A stretch of 64,000 bases of DNA. Source: Gelidibacter algens. GTDB taxonomy: Bacteria; Bacteroidota; Bacteroidia; Flavobacteriales; Flavobacteriaceae. Where the stretch lies: contig NZ_LZRN01000007.1 of NCBI RefSeq assembly GCF_001678675.1, forward strand, positions 91,477-155,476. The letters run 5' to 3'. A program made the position numbers and the translations under genes. The notes below the pieces were generated by a model. It worked only from the letters and a program-made list of their open reading frames with translations, searched no databases and was not told the DNA's origin. Positions 44,951 to 55,431 of the stretch are shown here, piece by piece (position 1 is the stretch's first letter; every line of letters begins with the position of its first letter).

Positions 44951-46147
44951 TCAATTTTTTGTAATGCGTTTTGTGGCAAAACCTTGGTCTGTAAATACTT
45001 TTAGTAGATACATGCCAGAATTAAGGGTTTCAATATTAAGAGACGTGTTTAAGGCTTGTAATTTTTGTTGTAAAACTAACCGACCGGTTACATCATACAA
45101 ACTGGTGTTGGCTTCGGTATACTCGCTTAGTGTAATGTTCAGGATGTTTTTTACTGGATTAGGGTAAACAGTTATAAAATTCGAGTCACTTAAGTCCTTT
45201 AAATTCATAGTGCTATCAGAATAGTAGTAGGTGGTTTTAGCAGCCGTTAACCATACTGTGCTATCATAGATGCTAAATAAATTTGTTAATACCTTGTTGA
45301 TGTGAGGAAAATCTTCAATACCGAGGTCATAAAAATATGCATCCCTATTGAAAGGATTGAAATAGTTGGACATCAGTTTTGAACTGTCATAAGTATATTC
45401 ATTTTTGTAACTTGGATCCCAATTAATGCCGTCATCTGACTCTGAAAATATTTCAGAGGTTATTCCTTTTGAGTCTATAGTATAATTGCTTTTGTCTTCA
45501 TTTTTCCATTTGGTTCCATCCCATGCTTGATAAATAACTTCTTCAATTTTTCCCGTTGTAGCATTTCTGATATACATAGTTTTGTCTGAAAGCGTCCAAA
45601 TATTATTGATAAGCTCCTCCGTAATAACCTCTGATATCTTGCCTGAGTTATAGGTTACGGCACCTCTTTCATTGAAAATCCATTGTCCCCCAATCCAATC
45701 GTAAGAATTAAAGGTGTCAATATTATTTGCGACATACATAAAATCTGATTTGTAATCCGGAGTCCATGCGCCATTTAGCCACTCGTAACTGATTTGGCCA
45801 GTTAGTTTGTTATTGGTATAAATTGTAACATTTCTGTAATTGTAGGTCCATTGATTGGTTGATGAATTCCAGTTGGAATATACATCTTCAGTTAAATTCC
45901 CATTGGAATCATAGGTGTACTCTTCTTTTGAGCTTAATATCCAGGAGCTGGTATCCCAATAGTAAAGCTCAGTTTTTTTTTGCTGGCCATTTGGGTTGTA
46001 AGTGTATTCTTCTTTGCTGCTTAAAAGATAAGATTCTGTTGAAGCATCATAGGATTCGACCGTTATATAATTAAGAGATTCTTGACCTTGGGTTGTAGTC
46101 AAGCATAAAAACAAAGTGAAGGTCAGGAAAAGTAATTGTTGTTTCAT
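44951..46147 (-). CDS. Secreted repeat protein with type IX secretion sorting domain
   Basis: 398 residues. Signal peptide (LLFLTFTLFLCLTTTQG). Residues about 25-300 are tandem YT-Y-(D/N)-x-x-G-x-x-T-type hairpin repeats of about 20-25 residues (for example LSSKEEYTYNPNGQQKKTEL, LSSKEEYTYDSNGNLTEDVY), as in bacterial surface proteins with RHS/YD-like character. The last 75 residues are a typical T9SS type A C-terminal domain: ITVYPNPVKNILNITLSEY, TSLYDVTGRLVLQQKL, NSGMYLLKVFTDQGFATKRI. It is exported by the T9SS and cleaved at the surface. Confidence 0.9.
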   Translation of the reverse strand: MKQQLLFLTFTLFLCLTTTQGQESLNYITVESYDASTESYLLSSKEEYTYNPNGQQKKTELYYWDTSSWILSSKEEYTYDSNGNLTEDVYSNWNSSTNQWTYNYRNVTIYTNNKLTGQISYEWLNGAWTPDYKSDFMYVANNIDTFNSYDWIGGQWIFNERGAVTYNSGKISEVITEELINNIWTLSDKTMYIRNATTGKIEEVIYQAWDGTKWKNEDKSNYTIDSKGITSEIFSESDDGINWDPSYKNEYTYDSSKLMSNYFNPFNRDAYFYDLGIEDFPHINKVLTNLFSIYDSTVWLTAAKTTYYYSDSTMNLKDLSDSNFITVYPNPVKNILNITLSEYTEANTSLYDVTGRLVLQQKLQALNTSLNIETLNSGMYLLKVFTDQGFATKRITKN

Positions 46148-46399
46148 AATTTATGGTTTTATCGGTTTTGTAAAAAGTTGACAATAACATAAATGCGCAA
46201 TAACCTGCTTTAAATCACTATGGTAGAATTGTATTGGGGCTATGTAAATATATAAAAAAAACATCAATTACATCACGTGTGCAGAATTCCATTATAAAAT
46301 AGAAAACGATCGACTTCGATCGCTAAGTGGATGAACATAGGATGACCTAATTTTTTAGCTAGTTTTGTTGCCATTAACTATAGTCATAGTATTGTAATG
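46148..46399. other. Non-coding gap with a small palindrome
   Basis: 252 bp between two minus-strand genes. The only structure seen is CGATCGA-ct-TCGATCG at 46307-46322, a perfect 7-bp inverted repeat with a 2-bp centre, of unknown meaning. Confidence 0.45.
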
Positions 46400-48808
46400 T
46401 TAAATTTTGGAGGTTGTGTCTTCTTCTGAATCATCTTCATCAGGAATAATTTTTATAGAAGGCTCTTTCAATGTTTCTTTGTTGGCTATACTTTTTTCTA
46501 AGGACAGTAATAAAGATGGCAACAAGAGTAGATTGGATAACATAGCGAATAATAGCGTCGCAGAAACTAAAGCTCCAAGAGCGACGGTGCCTCCAAAACT
46601 AGAAAGTGTAAATACTGAAAACCCGAAGAACAACACAATAGAGGTATAAAACATGCTCACACCAGTTTCACGCAGTGCACCATAGACTGATTTTTTGATT
46701 TTCCAATTGTTGGCTTGCAGTTCCTGACGGTATTTGGCCAAAAAATGGATGGTATCATCTACTGAAATACCAAATGCAATACTAAACACCAAAATTGTAG
46801 AGGGTTTTATAGGGACGCCTAAATAGCCCATCAACCCTGCAGTAATTACCAGTGGTAACAAGTTTGGAATCAATGACACCACGATCATCCTGAGGGATCT
46901 GAACATATAGGCCATAAATAGCGCAATCAATAGAATGGCAAGCGATAGGGAAATGGCTAAATTTTTGACCAAATATGTCGTCCCTTTTTGGAATACCAAG
47001 GCTTTTCCCGTAATGATGACGTTAAATTTTTCGGCAGGGAATAATTTATTGATTTCTGTTTGAAGGTTCTCTTCAATACGTTCCATTTTATCCGTCCCAA
47101 TATCTTTCATAAAGGTGGTGATACGCGCATAACGTCCCGTGCTGTCCACAAAACTCTTTAAGAGATCAGCCTCTGTGCTGGAATTTTTTGCATAAGATAA
47201 AATGAAACTGTTCTCTTGGCTTGTGGGTAATTGATAGTATTTTGGATTACCGTTATAATACGCCTGTTTGGAATATTTGACCAAACTGACTACAGAAACT
47301 GGGCGAGAGAGTTGGGGTGTTTCAAAAATGAGTTCCTCTAGCTCATTCATGCGTTTGAGCGTGCTCAATTTCATGACCCCTTTTTTACGCTTGGTATCAA
47401 TCATGATTTCTAAGGGCATAATCCCGTTGAACTCGCTTTCGAAAAAGCGGATATCCTTAAAAAACTCAGTGTTTTTTGGCATGTCTTCAATAAGACTACC
47501 CGATATCTTTATTTGTGAAATCCCGATTAAACTCACCGTTAATAAACTAACTGCCACAAGATAGATGGTGATGCGTCGCTCTTTGACCATTCGCGACATC
47601 CAATTAACAAAACCGCTTGTCCAACGACGGTTGAGATGGTTTAAATGGCGGTCTTTAGGGTGGGGTAAAAAGGTGTAAATTATAGGAATGATGAGAATAG
47701 ATAGCACGAAAATAGAAATAATGCTTAAGGATGCCACAACCCCAAACTCTTTTAATAAAGTGCTTTGCGTGAATATGAATGTTGCAAACCCAGATGCTGT
47801 GGTAACATTTGTCATTAAGGTAGCATTTCCAATCTTCGTAATGACACGTTGTAGAGATTTCACTTTATTACCATGAAGTTTTACCTCACGTTGGTACTTG
47901 TTGATCAGAAAAATACAATTTGGAATACCAATAACTATGATTAGGGGCGGAATTAGTGCTGTGAGCACATTAATTTCATAGCCTAGTAGCCCAATGATAC
48001 CAAACGTCCACATTACCCCAAAAGACACCACAACCAAAGCTATAAGTGTTGCCCTAAAAGATCTGAAAAATAAAAAGAAAATAAAAGATGTTACAAAAAG
48101 GGCGGCACCAATGAACATACCAATTTCACCCATAATATTTTTTGAATTCAGGGTCCTGATGTAAGGCATCCCTGAAACCCTAACGTCTAAATTGTATTCG
48201 TTTTCAAAAGTTTTGACATTGGTTTCTAAGATATCAATTATAAAATCTTTTCTTGCTGCGGTATTGACAATGTCTTTTTTAAGATAAATAGCGGTTCTTA
48301 TAGTGCGCGTTTCTTTGTTAAAAAGAAAGTTATCATAAAACGGATATTGTTGAAATAATTGTTTTTGTAAAGTGTCAATCTCTTCTAACGAAGTCAACGA
48401 ATCCTTAATAAAAGGTTCCATATCAAATTTTTGCTCCTCAGTATTCTTAACGAGTTTCTGTAGGTCTTTTATCGAGAGAACAGTTTCAACTTCGTCATAA
48501 TACTTGAAGCTTTCAGAAAGCCTATTCCAAGCGTTGAATTTTTTAACCGTAAAAAGAGAGGGATCCTTAACACCAATGACAATCAGATTGCCTTCCTCCC
48601 CAAAAATATCAAGGAATTTATTGTAAGTAATATTGACTTCATGATCGTTAGGAAGGAGGTTGGCTTCCGTAAAAGCAAAACGCATATTTTTCCATTGAGA
48701 ACTGAGAAAAAGCGTGGTTAAGACGATAAGGACTAGTATGATGATTTTGTTGCGCAATATCAATCGCGCAACAACTTCCCAAAAACCTTTTGTAGACAGT
48801 TTAGACAT
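46400..48808 (-). CDS. RND superfamily (MMPL/sterol-sensing type) exporter
   Basis: 802 residues: two halves each with one leading segment, a periplasmic domain and five further segments (IGMFIGAALFVTSFIFFLFF ... IPIIYTFLPHPKDRHLNHLN; SLSLAILLIALFMAYMFRSL ... GISVDDTIHFLAKYRQELQA). The GxxxDDTIHFL block in the second half is the RND TM motif. It is of the bacterial MMPL-like kind that moves hydrophobic molecules such as hopanoids or lipids; substrate unknown. 51 bp downstream of a barrel gene, so both may act in outer-membrane lipid traffic, which is inference. Confidence 0.85.
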   Translation of the reverse strand: MSKLSTKGFWEVVARLILRNKIIILVLIVLTTLFLSSQWKNMRFAFTEANLLPNDHEVNITYNKFLDIFGEEGNLIVIGVKDPSLFTVKKFNAWNRLSESFKYYDEVETVLSIKDLQKLVKNTEEQKFDMEPFIKDSLTSLEEIDTLQKQLFQQYPFYDNFLFNKETRTIRTAIYLKKDIVNTAARKDFIIDILETNVKTFENEYNLDVRVSGMPYIRTLNSKNIMGEIGMFIGAALFVTSFIFFLFFRSFRATLIALVVVSFGVMWTFGIIGLLGYEINVLTALIPPLIIVIGIPNCIFLINKYQREVKLHGNKVKSLQRVITKIGNATLMTNVTTASGFATFIFTQSTLLKEFGVVASLSIISIFVLSILIIPIIYTFLPHPKDRHLNHLNRRWTSGFVNWMSRMVKERRITIYLVAVSLLTVSLIGISQIKISGSLIEDMPKNTEFFKDIRFFESEFNGIMPLEIMIDTKRKKGVMKLSTLKRMNELEELIFETPQLSRPVSVVSLVKYSKQAYYNGNPKYYQLPTSQENSFILSYAKNSSTEADLLKSFVDSTGRYARITTFMKDIGTDKMERIEENLQTEINKLFPAEKFNVIITGKALVFQKGTTYLVKNLAISLSLAILLIALFMAYMFRSLRMIVVSLIPNLLPLVITAGLMGYLGVPIKPSTILVFSIAFGISVDDTIHFLAKYRQELQANNWKIKKSVYGALRETGVSMFYTSIVLFFGFSVFTLSSFGGTVALGALVSATLLFAMLSNLLLLPSLLLSLEKSIANKETLKEPSIKIIPDEDDSEEDTTSKI

Positions 48809-48859
48809 AGCAAATTTTACTGCCGCAAAGGTAGAAAAAACTAAAGATTTGATTCGCGT

Positions 48860-50143
48860 TTATAATGTAATATTAAAAGTAAATTTGGCCGCAACGTTAT
48901 CAGCAAATTCCGGCAAATGGTAAGCGCCATACCGATAGGCAAAACTTAACCCGAAGCCAAATAAAATTTTGTTGATTTCAAAGCCCGCCTCAGAGTAGCC
49001 TTTGTTAAGGGTTTCAAAATCAACTTCCTGATGGCGTTCAATATCATGCATGTTTCCGATGGCGAAACGAGAAATTAACACCATCTGCGGCTGAAAACGT
49101 TTTCCAATATTAAAAGGCTTGAGGTAATGCTTAAGTTGAAATGTGGCGAACCTGTCTGAAAAAAATTCATTGAAATACATCGTTTCGAAACTGTTGATTC
49201 CGGCAACGGAAAACCGTTGTAAAATGGTTTCCTTATTAATATTGTTGGGATAGGCGTGGTACAAATGCGTCAACGGGGTTTTGCCAGTGGCAATGCCACT
49301 TGTTAAAGTAGCTTCTGTAAAAGAATGGCCGGCGTCATCATAATTCAATTTATATATCGTCCTGAAATCGGCTTTAAAGAAATTGAAATCACCATCCAAT
49401 ACATCTTTAAAGCTTTGGGATAATTGAAGCGTAAAATTAGGGAACCCTTCTTTTTCAACCTCCAGATCACCAACGGTTTCAAAGGTATTGAATGGGTTCC
49501 ATTGCAAAGACACCTTAGCCATGGTCATCCGGAACTCCTTAAAAGCGGTGTCATCTACAAAAAACTCGTAGTTGTATGTCGTGGTCACATTACTTCTTGA
49601 AATTTGGGTTTCAGAAAGCAGATATGGGGTAATTCGATGTTCCAGCGAAATTGCTTTAGTGATATGGTGATGAAAAAGATTAATGTTTAATAAGCGCGGT
49701 TCAAAAAACGAGAAGAAACGCTTATCTGTCAAAAAATTGGAGCTTCCGGTTTCTTGTAAATCGTCAGTATAGGAAAGGTTGACCCAAGTTTCTGAATCTT
49801 TAGAAAGCCTGAATCCGCCGCCAATACTATATTTGAAATTGTGGTCCTTAAATCCGTAAACCACATAGCCGTCCATGCGGTATCTTTCAGAAAGGTTGTT
49901 ATTGGTTCTCCCTCCCAAACCCGTTCTAACCCCTTCATACTGATTGAATTTAAATAAATACCTGAGGTCAATATCGATGTATTTGGTAGGAAAAAAGCCG
50001 TTTCCAATTTGCTTGAAAAATTTGCTTCTTTTGAGGGAGTCTTGTTCTATTACAGTGAGTGTGTCTCCTACTTGAGTAGGAATTTGGGACTGTGCTGACC
50101 ATATGCAAACGAAAAAGAAAAGATAAGCACCGTATTTTTGCAT
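48860..50143 (-). CDS. DUF5686-type outer-membrane barrel, barrel half only
   Basis: 427 residues. After a signal peptide (MQKYGAYLFFFVCIWSAQSQ) the sequence is a beta-barrel beginning with FNQYEGVRTGLGGRTNNNLS, FKYSIGGGFRLSKDSETWVN and ending KFTFNITL. The pattern matches the C-terminal barrel of DUF5686 proteins, which normally carry an N-terminal carboxypeptidase-regulatory-like domain of about 400 residues that is absent here. Function unknown. Confidence 0.75.
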   Translation of the reverse strand: MQKYGAYLFFFVCIWSAQSQIPTQVGDTLTVIEQDSLKRSKFFKQIGNGFFPTKYIDIDLRYLFKFNQYEGVRTGLGGRTNNNLSERYRMDGYVVYGFKDHNFKYSIGGGFRLSKDSETWVNLSYTDDLQETGSSNFLTDKRFFSFFEPRLLNINLFHHHITKAISLEHRITPYLLSETQISRSNVTTTYNYEFFVDDTAFKEFRMTMAKVSLQWNPFNTFETVGDLEVEKEGFPNFTLQLSQSFKDVLDGDFNFFKADFRTIYKLNYDDAGHSFTEATLTSGIATGKTPLTHLYHAYPNNINKETILQRFSVAGINSFETMYFNEFFSDRFATFQLKHYLKPFNIGKRFQPQMVLISRFAIGNMHDIERHQEVDFETLNKGYSEAGFEINKILFGFGLSFAYRYGAYHLPEFADNVAAKFTFNITL

Positions 50144-50204
50144 AGAGGGAATGGCTAATGATTATTTTAAAGCTAAAAAAAGCGACTTTTGGGTCGCTTA
50201 GTAT

Positions 50205-50762
50205 TTAGACGGTCATGATTTCCTTTTCTTTTACTTCAAGAATATCATCAATCTTTTTAACGTACTTATCAGTTAAATGTTGCACATCCACTTCTGCATT
50301 TGTTTGAAGGTCCTCAGAAACATCTTCCAAGTTTTTAATTTCTGTATTAGCATCTTTTCTGGCGCTGCGCACACCTATTTTGGCATCTTCAGCTTCCATT
50401 TTCGCTTGTTTGGCCAATTCACGACGACGCTCTTCAGTTAGAGGAGGAACGTTGATAATGATCACATCACCATTGTTCATTGGGTTGAAACCTAAGTTTG
50501 CAATTTGAATACCGCGCTCAATTTCTTGAAGCATTTTTTTCTCCCAAGGTTGAACAGTAATAGTTCTGCCGTCAGGTGTATTCACGTTGGCTACTTGGCT
50601 CAAGGGTGTTTGTGCTCCGTAATAATTGACCATCACACTGCCCAACATTGCAGGACTCGCTTTGCCGGCTCTAATGTTTACAAATTGTTTTTCAAGATGC
50701 TTAATGGCCATATCCATGGCTTCCTGTGTACTGTCTAATATGAATTTAATGTCGTCGTTCAT
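50205..50762 (-). CDS. frr: Ribosome recycling factor
   Basis: 185 residues from the second Met (MNDDIKFILDSTQEAM), the usual start. Three-helix bundle plus a beta domain; QVANVNTPDGRTITVQPW and NPMNNGDVIIINVPPLTEER are diagnostic. It dissociates ribosomes after termination together with EF-G. Downstream of pyrH, the common bacterial order. Confidence 0.97.
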   Translation of the reverse strand: MNDDIKFILDSTQEAMDMAIKHLEKQFVNIRAGKASPAMLGSVMVNYYGAQTPLSQVANVNTPDGRTITVQPWEKKMLQEIERGIQIANLGFNPMNNGDVIIINVPPLTEERRRELAKQAKMEAEDAKIGVRSARKDANTEIKNLEDVSEDLQTNAEVDVQHLTDKYVKKIDDILEVKEKEIMTV

Positions 50763-50823
50763 CATTAAAAAATTTTAATTTACAAAACATTTCAAAAAAT
50801 GAGCCAAATGGCCTTTTTTAGGT

Positions 50824-51531
50824 TTATAGATTAACTTTAGTTCCAATTTTTTCGCCTGAAACCACTTTCAGGAGGTTTCCTTTCTTGTTCATATCAAAAA
50901 CAATAATTGGCAATTCATTTTCCTGACTCAGTGTAAAAGCGGTAGTGTCCATCACTTTTAGTCCTTTGCGCAACACATCATCAAAAGTGATGTGGTCAAA
51001 CTTTACAGCAGTTCTGTCTTTTTCAGGATCTGTATTGTAAATACCATCCACACGAGTGCCTTTCAAAATAACATCAGCCTCTATTTCAATAGCTCTCAAA
51101 ACGGCTGCTGAATCTGTTGTGAAATAAGGATTACCAGTGCCACCACCAAAAATGACCACACGGCCTTTTTCTAAATGGCGCATCGCTTTCCTTCTGATAA
51201 AAGGCTCAGCCACTTGATTGATATGAACTGCAGATTGTAAACGTGTTGGGATGCCAGCATCTTCCAATGCACTCTGTAAAGCCAATCCGTTGATAACCGT
51301 TGCAAGCATACCCATATGGTCACCTTGCACCCGATCCATCCCGTTGCTTGCTCCTGCAACACCTCTAAAAATATTTCCTCCACCAATAACAATGGCCACT
51401 TCAACCCCTAGTTTGGTGATGGCGGCAATGTCTTCAGCATATTCTTCCAATCGGTGCGGATCAATTCCGTATTGACGATCTCCCATTAAGGCTTCGCCAG
51501 AAAGTTTGAGGAGAATTCTTTTGTATTTCAT
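50824..51531 (-). CDS. pyrH: UMP kinase
   Basis: 235 residues from ATG 51531 ([17 protein letters not shown]), the typical start; a longer frame to 51555 lacks conservation. Blocks: [58 protein letters not shown]. It converts UMP to UDP. Operon with frr. Confidence 0.97.
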   Translation of the reverse strand: MKYKRILLKLSGEALMGDRQYGIDPHRLEEYAEDIAAITKLGVEVAIVIGGGNIFRGVAGASNGMDRVQGDHMGMLATVINGLALQSALEDAGIPTRLQSAVHINQVAEPFIRRKAMRHLEKGRVVIFGGGTGNPYFTTDSAAVLRAIEIEADVILKGTRVDGIYNTDPEKDRTAVKFDHITFDDVLRKGLKVMDTTAFTLSQENELPIIVFDMNKKGNLLKVVSGEKIGTKVNL

Positions 51532-51684
51532 GTGTTTATACTTATTGTTTTTCAATGGTCACATGATACTCGCCATTAATCATTCTCTTGGGTATTAAAA
51601 ATTTTTAGCATGCTCGTTTCATGTGTTGTGTTGAAAAGTTTAGCAAATATAGCGATTATTGTAATTTACAAAAGGAGAAGTTGT

Positions 51685-52266
51685 TTATTTCCATTTTAAG
51701 GTCTCCATGATATGCTTGATATCCTGCTTTAAATAATCGGCTGCAGGCAAAATGGAATCAAAATTTGGTTTCGCATAAAAGTAGAGGGATCCGTTTAAAA
51801 AATGATTGACACTGTCAGTTACATAAAATTGCGACTGCGATGCAGCATTGCCACCAATTTCATAAAACATTCCATACACCTTACGGTCTTTATTTTCATA
51901 TAAACTGCCTTCTATCGCATCTGCTTTTTGAGTGTGTTCTTGGGTGAGGTTTTGTGAATCTCTAATCAATGGTATAAGATTGTCCTCATTGACTTTGATA
52001 TAGGTCAAATAAATGGTGCCTTTTAAAGATGGATAATTAATATCAATGCCGTAGGTCTGATTTTTTGTATCTACTTTAACATTCTTGATGCGCCCTGCAA
52101 GGATGTTTTTCTCAAAGGTGAATGGTAAATTGAGCTCCGTTTGCTCATATTGTGCTATCGGATAATCCAAACGTAAAAATCCTTTAGGTTTCGGGATTGG
52201 ATCCTCTCCGCATGAGAAAAAGAATGCAAGCGATAAGGCTACAATAAAAAGTTTGGCTTTTATCAT
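51685..52266 (-). CDS. gldD: Gliding-motility lipoprotein GldD
   Basis: 193 residues: lipoprotein signal IVALSLAFFFSCGEDPIPKP, then the conserved PKGFLRLDYPIAQYEQ and YGMFYEIGGNAASQSQFYVT. GldD is one of the Gld lipoproteins needed for gliding and type IX secretion in flavobacteria. It overlaps gldE by 4 bp (ATGA). Confidence 0.93.
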   Translation of the reverse strand: MIKAKLFIVALSLAFFFSCGEDPIPKPKGFLRLDYPIAQYEQTELNLPFTFEKNILAGRIKNVKVDTKNQTYGIDINYPSLKGTIYLTYIKVNEDNLIPLIRDSQNLTQEHTQKADAIEGSLYENKDRKVYGMFYEIGGNAASQSQFYVTDSVNHFLNGSLYFYAKPNFDSILPAADYLKQDIKHIMETLKWK

Positions 52267-53570
52267 TTTAAAATAGTGAATTTTAATTGTTTGATTCGCT
52301 TTTTGTCTAAGGCCTCAATGGTAAAAACGTAATTTTTGAAATTTATTTTACTGCCGCGTCTTGGGAAAACGCCTGAAATCTCCAACACAAAACCGGCCAT
52401 TGTTTCGGCTTCTCCTTTATGGCTTTCAAAATCAGAGTCAGAATCAAGATCGACAATCTTGTAAAAGTCTTTTAAAGGAGTTTTGCCATCAAAAGAATAG
52501 TTGTTATCGTCAATTTTGGTGTAAATCAAATCGTCATCATCAAACTCATCGCTAATATCGCCAACAATTTCTTCAATAACATCTTCCAAAGATACTAAGC
52601 CTGAAGTGCCGCCGTATTCATCCACCACCACTGCTAAATGGACTTTCTTTTCTTGGAATTCAGCCATCAAATCATCCAGTTTTTTATTCTCAGGCACAAA
52701 GAAAGGGTCACGCAACAAGGCGGTCCAATCAAATTGTTTTCTGTCAATATACGGAAGTAGATCTTTTACGTATAAAATGCCCACAACGGTATCAATGGTA
52801 TCTTTATACACCGGAATTCTGGAGTAGCCATTTTTGATAATTTCTGGAATGATTTCAGAATATTTCTGCTCAGTATGCAATGCAAAAATATCTATACGCG
52901 GCCGCATCACTTGTTTGGTATCTGTATTTCCAAAGGAGACGATGCCTTGAAGAATTCGATGCTCTTCCATAGTAGTCTCATGCTCGCCAGTAAGTTCTAA
53001 GGCTTGTGAGAGTTGATCTACACTCAGGTTTGATTTTTGTTTCCCCAATCTGTTGTGGATGCCAATAGTTATGGAGCGCATGGGCAAACTGATTGGAGAG
53101 AAAATAATATCTAAAAACCTCAAAGGTTGCGCCATGAACATTGCGAATTTTATTCGATTTCTACTGGCATAAATTTTTGGAAGGATTTCTCCAAAAAGCA
53201 AAATTAGAATGGTTACCACGACCACTTCCAAAAGAAATTTCAACCAAGCAATACTTATTCGATGAAATAGAAACTCGCCAATATATGCAAATAGAATGAC
53301 GATGGCAATATTGATAAAGTTATTGGCAACGAGTATGGTGGCCAATAGCTTTTTTGGACGTTCTAAAAGTTTGGAAATGATTTTGAACGCCGTCGTGTTT
53401 TGCACCAATCCGTTATCAATGTCAGAACGGGTCAATGAGAAAAATGCCACTTCAGCACCAGAAATGAGAGCGGAGCAGGCAAGCAGTATAAATATTAAGA
53501 TAATACCTATGAGTAACGAGATATTGTCAGACGATTGAAGGATTAGGAATTGCGTGGGTTCAGGGTCCAA
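52263..53570 (-). CDS. gldE: Gliding-motility-associated protein GldE (HlyC/CorC family)
   Basis: 435 residues from a TTG at 53570; the start MDPEPTQFL is like that of GldE homologues, supporting this unusual codon. Four-span DUF21 membrane domain (IGIILIFILLACSALISGAE..), two CBS domains (VMRPRIDIFALHTEQKYSEI, GILYVKDLLPYIDR) and a CorC/HlyC C-terminal domain (VDEYGGTSGLVSLEDVIEEI). Upstream of gldD and downstream of ssb and mutY, the order typical of flavobacteria. Confidence 0.92.
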   Translation of the reverse strand: MDPEPTQFLILQSSDNISLLIGIILIFILLACSALISGAEVAFFSLTRSDIDNGLVQNTTAFKIISKLLERPKKLLATILVANNFINIAIVILFAYIGEFLFHRISIAWLKFLLEVVVVTILILLFGEILPKIYASRNRIKFAMFMAQPLRFLDIIFSPISLPMRSITIGIHNRLGKQKSNLSVDQLSQALELTGEHETTMEEHRILQGIVSFGNTDTKQVMRPRIDIFALHTEQKYSEIIPEIIKNGYSRIPVYKDTIDTVVGILYVKDLLPYIDRKQFDWTALLRDPFFVPENKKLDDLMAEFQEKKVHLAVVVDEYGGTSGLVSLEDVIEEIVGDISDEFDDDDLIYTKIDDNNYSFDGKTPLKDFYKIVDLDSDSDFESHKGEAETMAGFVLEISGVFPRRGSKINFKNYVFTIEALDKKRIKQLKFTILK

Positions 53571-53593
53571 AACAAAAGAAATTAGTTAGATTT

Positions 53594-54028
53594 TTAAAAT
53601 GGTAAATCATCGTTCTGTTCGGGTTCAGCACCGTTTGTGTTCGCGTTTGGTGCTGGTTGTGTCTGGTTTGATGCATGCTCCTGACTTTCATTTTTTGTAC
53701 TTAGAAAGGTGAAGTCTGTGCATTGGATTTCAGTAGAATAACGTTCAATACCCTTGTCATCATTCCATTTTCTAGTTTTGATGCGCCCTTCAATATATAC
53801 TTTATCGCCTTTGCTCAAATATTTCTCACAAATTTCAGCCGCTTTATTGCGGACCACTATATTATGCCATTCCGTATTGCTGATGCGCTCATTGGTCTGT
53901 TTACTTGTATAAGTCTCATTAGTAGCCAAAGGGAAGCGTCCAACACAATTTTTATCATCAAAATAGTGCATTTTCACATCATCACCCAAGTGACCAATTA
54001 ACATGACTTTATTTAAAGTTCCTGACAT
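53594..54028 (-). CDS. ssb: Single-stranded DNA-binding protein
   Basis: 144 residues from ATG 54028 (MSGTLNKVMLIGHLGDDVKM). OB fold with KAAEICEKYLSKGDKVYIEG; a Gln/Asn/Pro-rich tail and the acidic tip DDLPF that binds partner proteins. A -7 box TAATTTTG lies at 54057-54050. Confidence 0.96.
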   Translation of the reverse strand: MSGTLNKVMLIGHLGDDVKMHYFDDKNCVGRFPLATNETYTSKQTNERISNTEWHNIVVRNKAAEICEKYLSKGDKVYIEGRIKTRKWNDDKGIERYSTEIQCTDFTFLSTKNESQEHASNQTQPAPNANTNGAEPEQNDDLPF

Positions 54029-54049
54029 AATTATTTTAAAATTTAGGTG

Positions 54050-54057
54050 CAAAATTA
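54050..54057 (-). promoter_or_regulatory. -7 box of ssb
   Basis: Minus strand TAATTTTG, 21 bp before the ssb ATG. No clear -33 box. Confidence 0.45.
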
Positions 54058-54326
54058 ACCATTTGCAATGACTTTTTTAAAAGTAATAAAAAAAATGGGA
54101 ATTATAATTAATTAGGCTTCTTATATGTTATTGTGTAGTGATGATTCTTTTAATACCATTCTATAACATAGGAATAGAAACATTCAAAAATAATCTGAGT
54201 TTGTAATTTACGGATCTTAAATAATCTAAACAGAAAGATATGTCTTTGAAGACCCTATTTTCTAATAATGAATCAGGCTATTACACTCATGCCTTTTTCA
54301 GTTAAACTTATATGTGATTATTGAAC

Positions 54327-55370
54327 TCAACTTTCAAAAAATTCATCAATAAAGTTACTGATCAATATAGATGTTGGATAGCGCTTTAAATCGGCAATCG
54401 GAATTCCTTTTTGAGGGAGTTTGTCAATCTCAACAATCCAAAATTTTGTATGGAGGTGTTGGTGTGAAAGTTTATGCACGATATCTTTATTATTATAGAG
54501 ACTAAAATCAAACGGTACATCTCCAAAATAGGATTTTATAAAAGGGTGCTTTTCAAAGTTGGCTATTTTCAATTTTTGATCGGTTTCCAACAAAGGGAAT
54601 TGATAAAGGTTTTGCCAAATGCCCTTTGATGTTCTTTTTTGAAAAATAGTTTCTTTGTCCGTAGATAGGAGTACCAAAAAATTAAAATATTTTGTGCTAA
54701 CCTTTGTCTTTTTCAATTTGACAGGTAACTCGTCAATTCTGTTTTTCTGAAGTGCTACACAGCTTTCATTTAAAGGGCACGTATAACAATACGGATTTTT
54801 TGGTTTGCACTGTACAGCCCCAAACTCCATAATGGCCTGATTGTAATCAGATGGGTTTTCATGATCCATCAACGATGCGGCAAGCATTTTAAACTCCTTA
54901 ATGCCTTTTGTGGAATTGATAGGGGTGTCAATTCCAAAATAACGTGACAAAACTCTGTAAACATTGCCATCAACAACTGCCGCGGGCTCACCATAGCAAA
55001 TGGAGGCTATGGCACTGGCCGTATAATCACCAACACCTTTCAACTTTAAAAGCTCTTGATAACTGTTTGGAAAAACACCATCAAGATTATTGGCTACGTG
55101 CTTTGCGGTGGTATGTAAATTTCGAGCTCTCGAGTAATAACCCAACCCTTGCCAAAGTTTCAACACATCACTTTCTTGGGCATTGGCAAGGTCAAAAACG
55201 GTTGGATATTTGGTAACAAAAGCTTCATAATAGGGTAACCCTTGGGCTATTTGGGTCTGTTGCAAAATTATTTCCGATAACCAAATGTAATATGGGTCTT
55301 TGGTTTTGCGCCATGGCAGGTCGCGCTTATGTTCTGAATACCAAATAGTTAAAGTCTTGTTAAAATTCAT
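54327..55370 (-). CDS. mutY: A/G-specific adenine glycosylase
   Basis: 347 residues. Helix-hairpin-helix-GPD region (LLKLKGVGDYTASAIASICY with catalytic Asp in VVDGNVYRVLSRYFG), iron-sulfur ligands CKPKNPYCYTCPLNESC (C-x6-C-x2-C-x5-C), and a NUDIX-like C-terminal domain that recognises 8-oxoG. Removes adenine opposite 8-oxoguanine. Confidence 0.96.
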   Translation of the reverse strand: MNFNKTLTIWYSEHKRDLPWRKTKDPYYIWLSEIILQQTQIAQGLPYYEAFVTKYPTVFDLANAQESDVLKLWQGLGYYSRARNLHTTAKHVANNLDGVFPNSYQELLKLKGVGDYTASAIASICYGEPAAVVDGNVYRVLSRYFGIDTPINSTKGIKEFKMLAASLMDHENPSDYNQAIMEFGAVQCKPKNPYCYTCPLNESCVALQKNRIDELPVKLKKTKVSTKYFNFLVLLSTDKETIFQKRTSKGIWQNLYQFPLLETDQKLKIANFEKHPFIKSYFGDVPFDFSLYNNKDIVHKLSHQHLHTKFWIVEIDKLPQKGIPIADLKRYPTSILISNFIDEFFES

Positions 55371-55431
55371 TCATTTTTTTTAGTCACCACAAAAATAATC
55401 CTTTACACCCTTAAATTTTAATTAATTAGGC

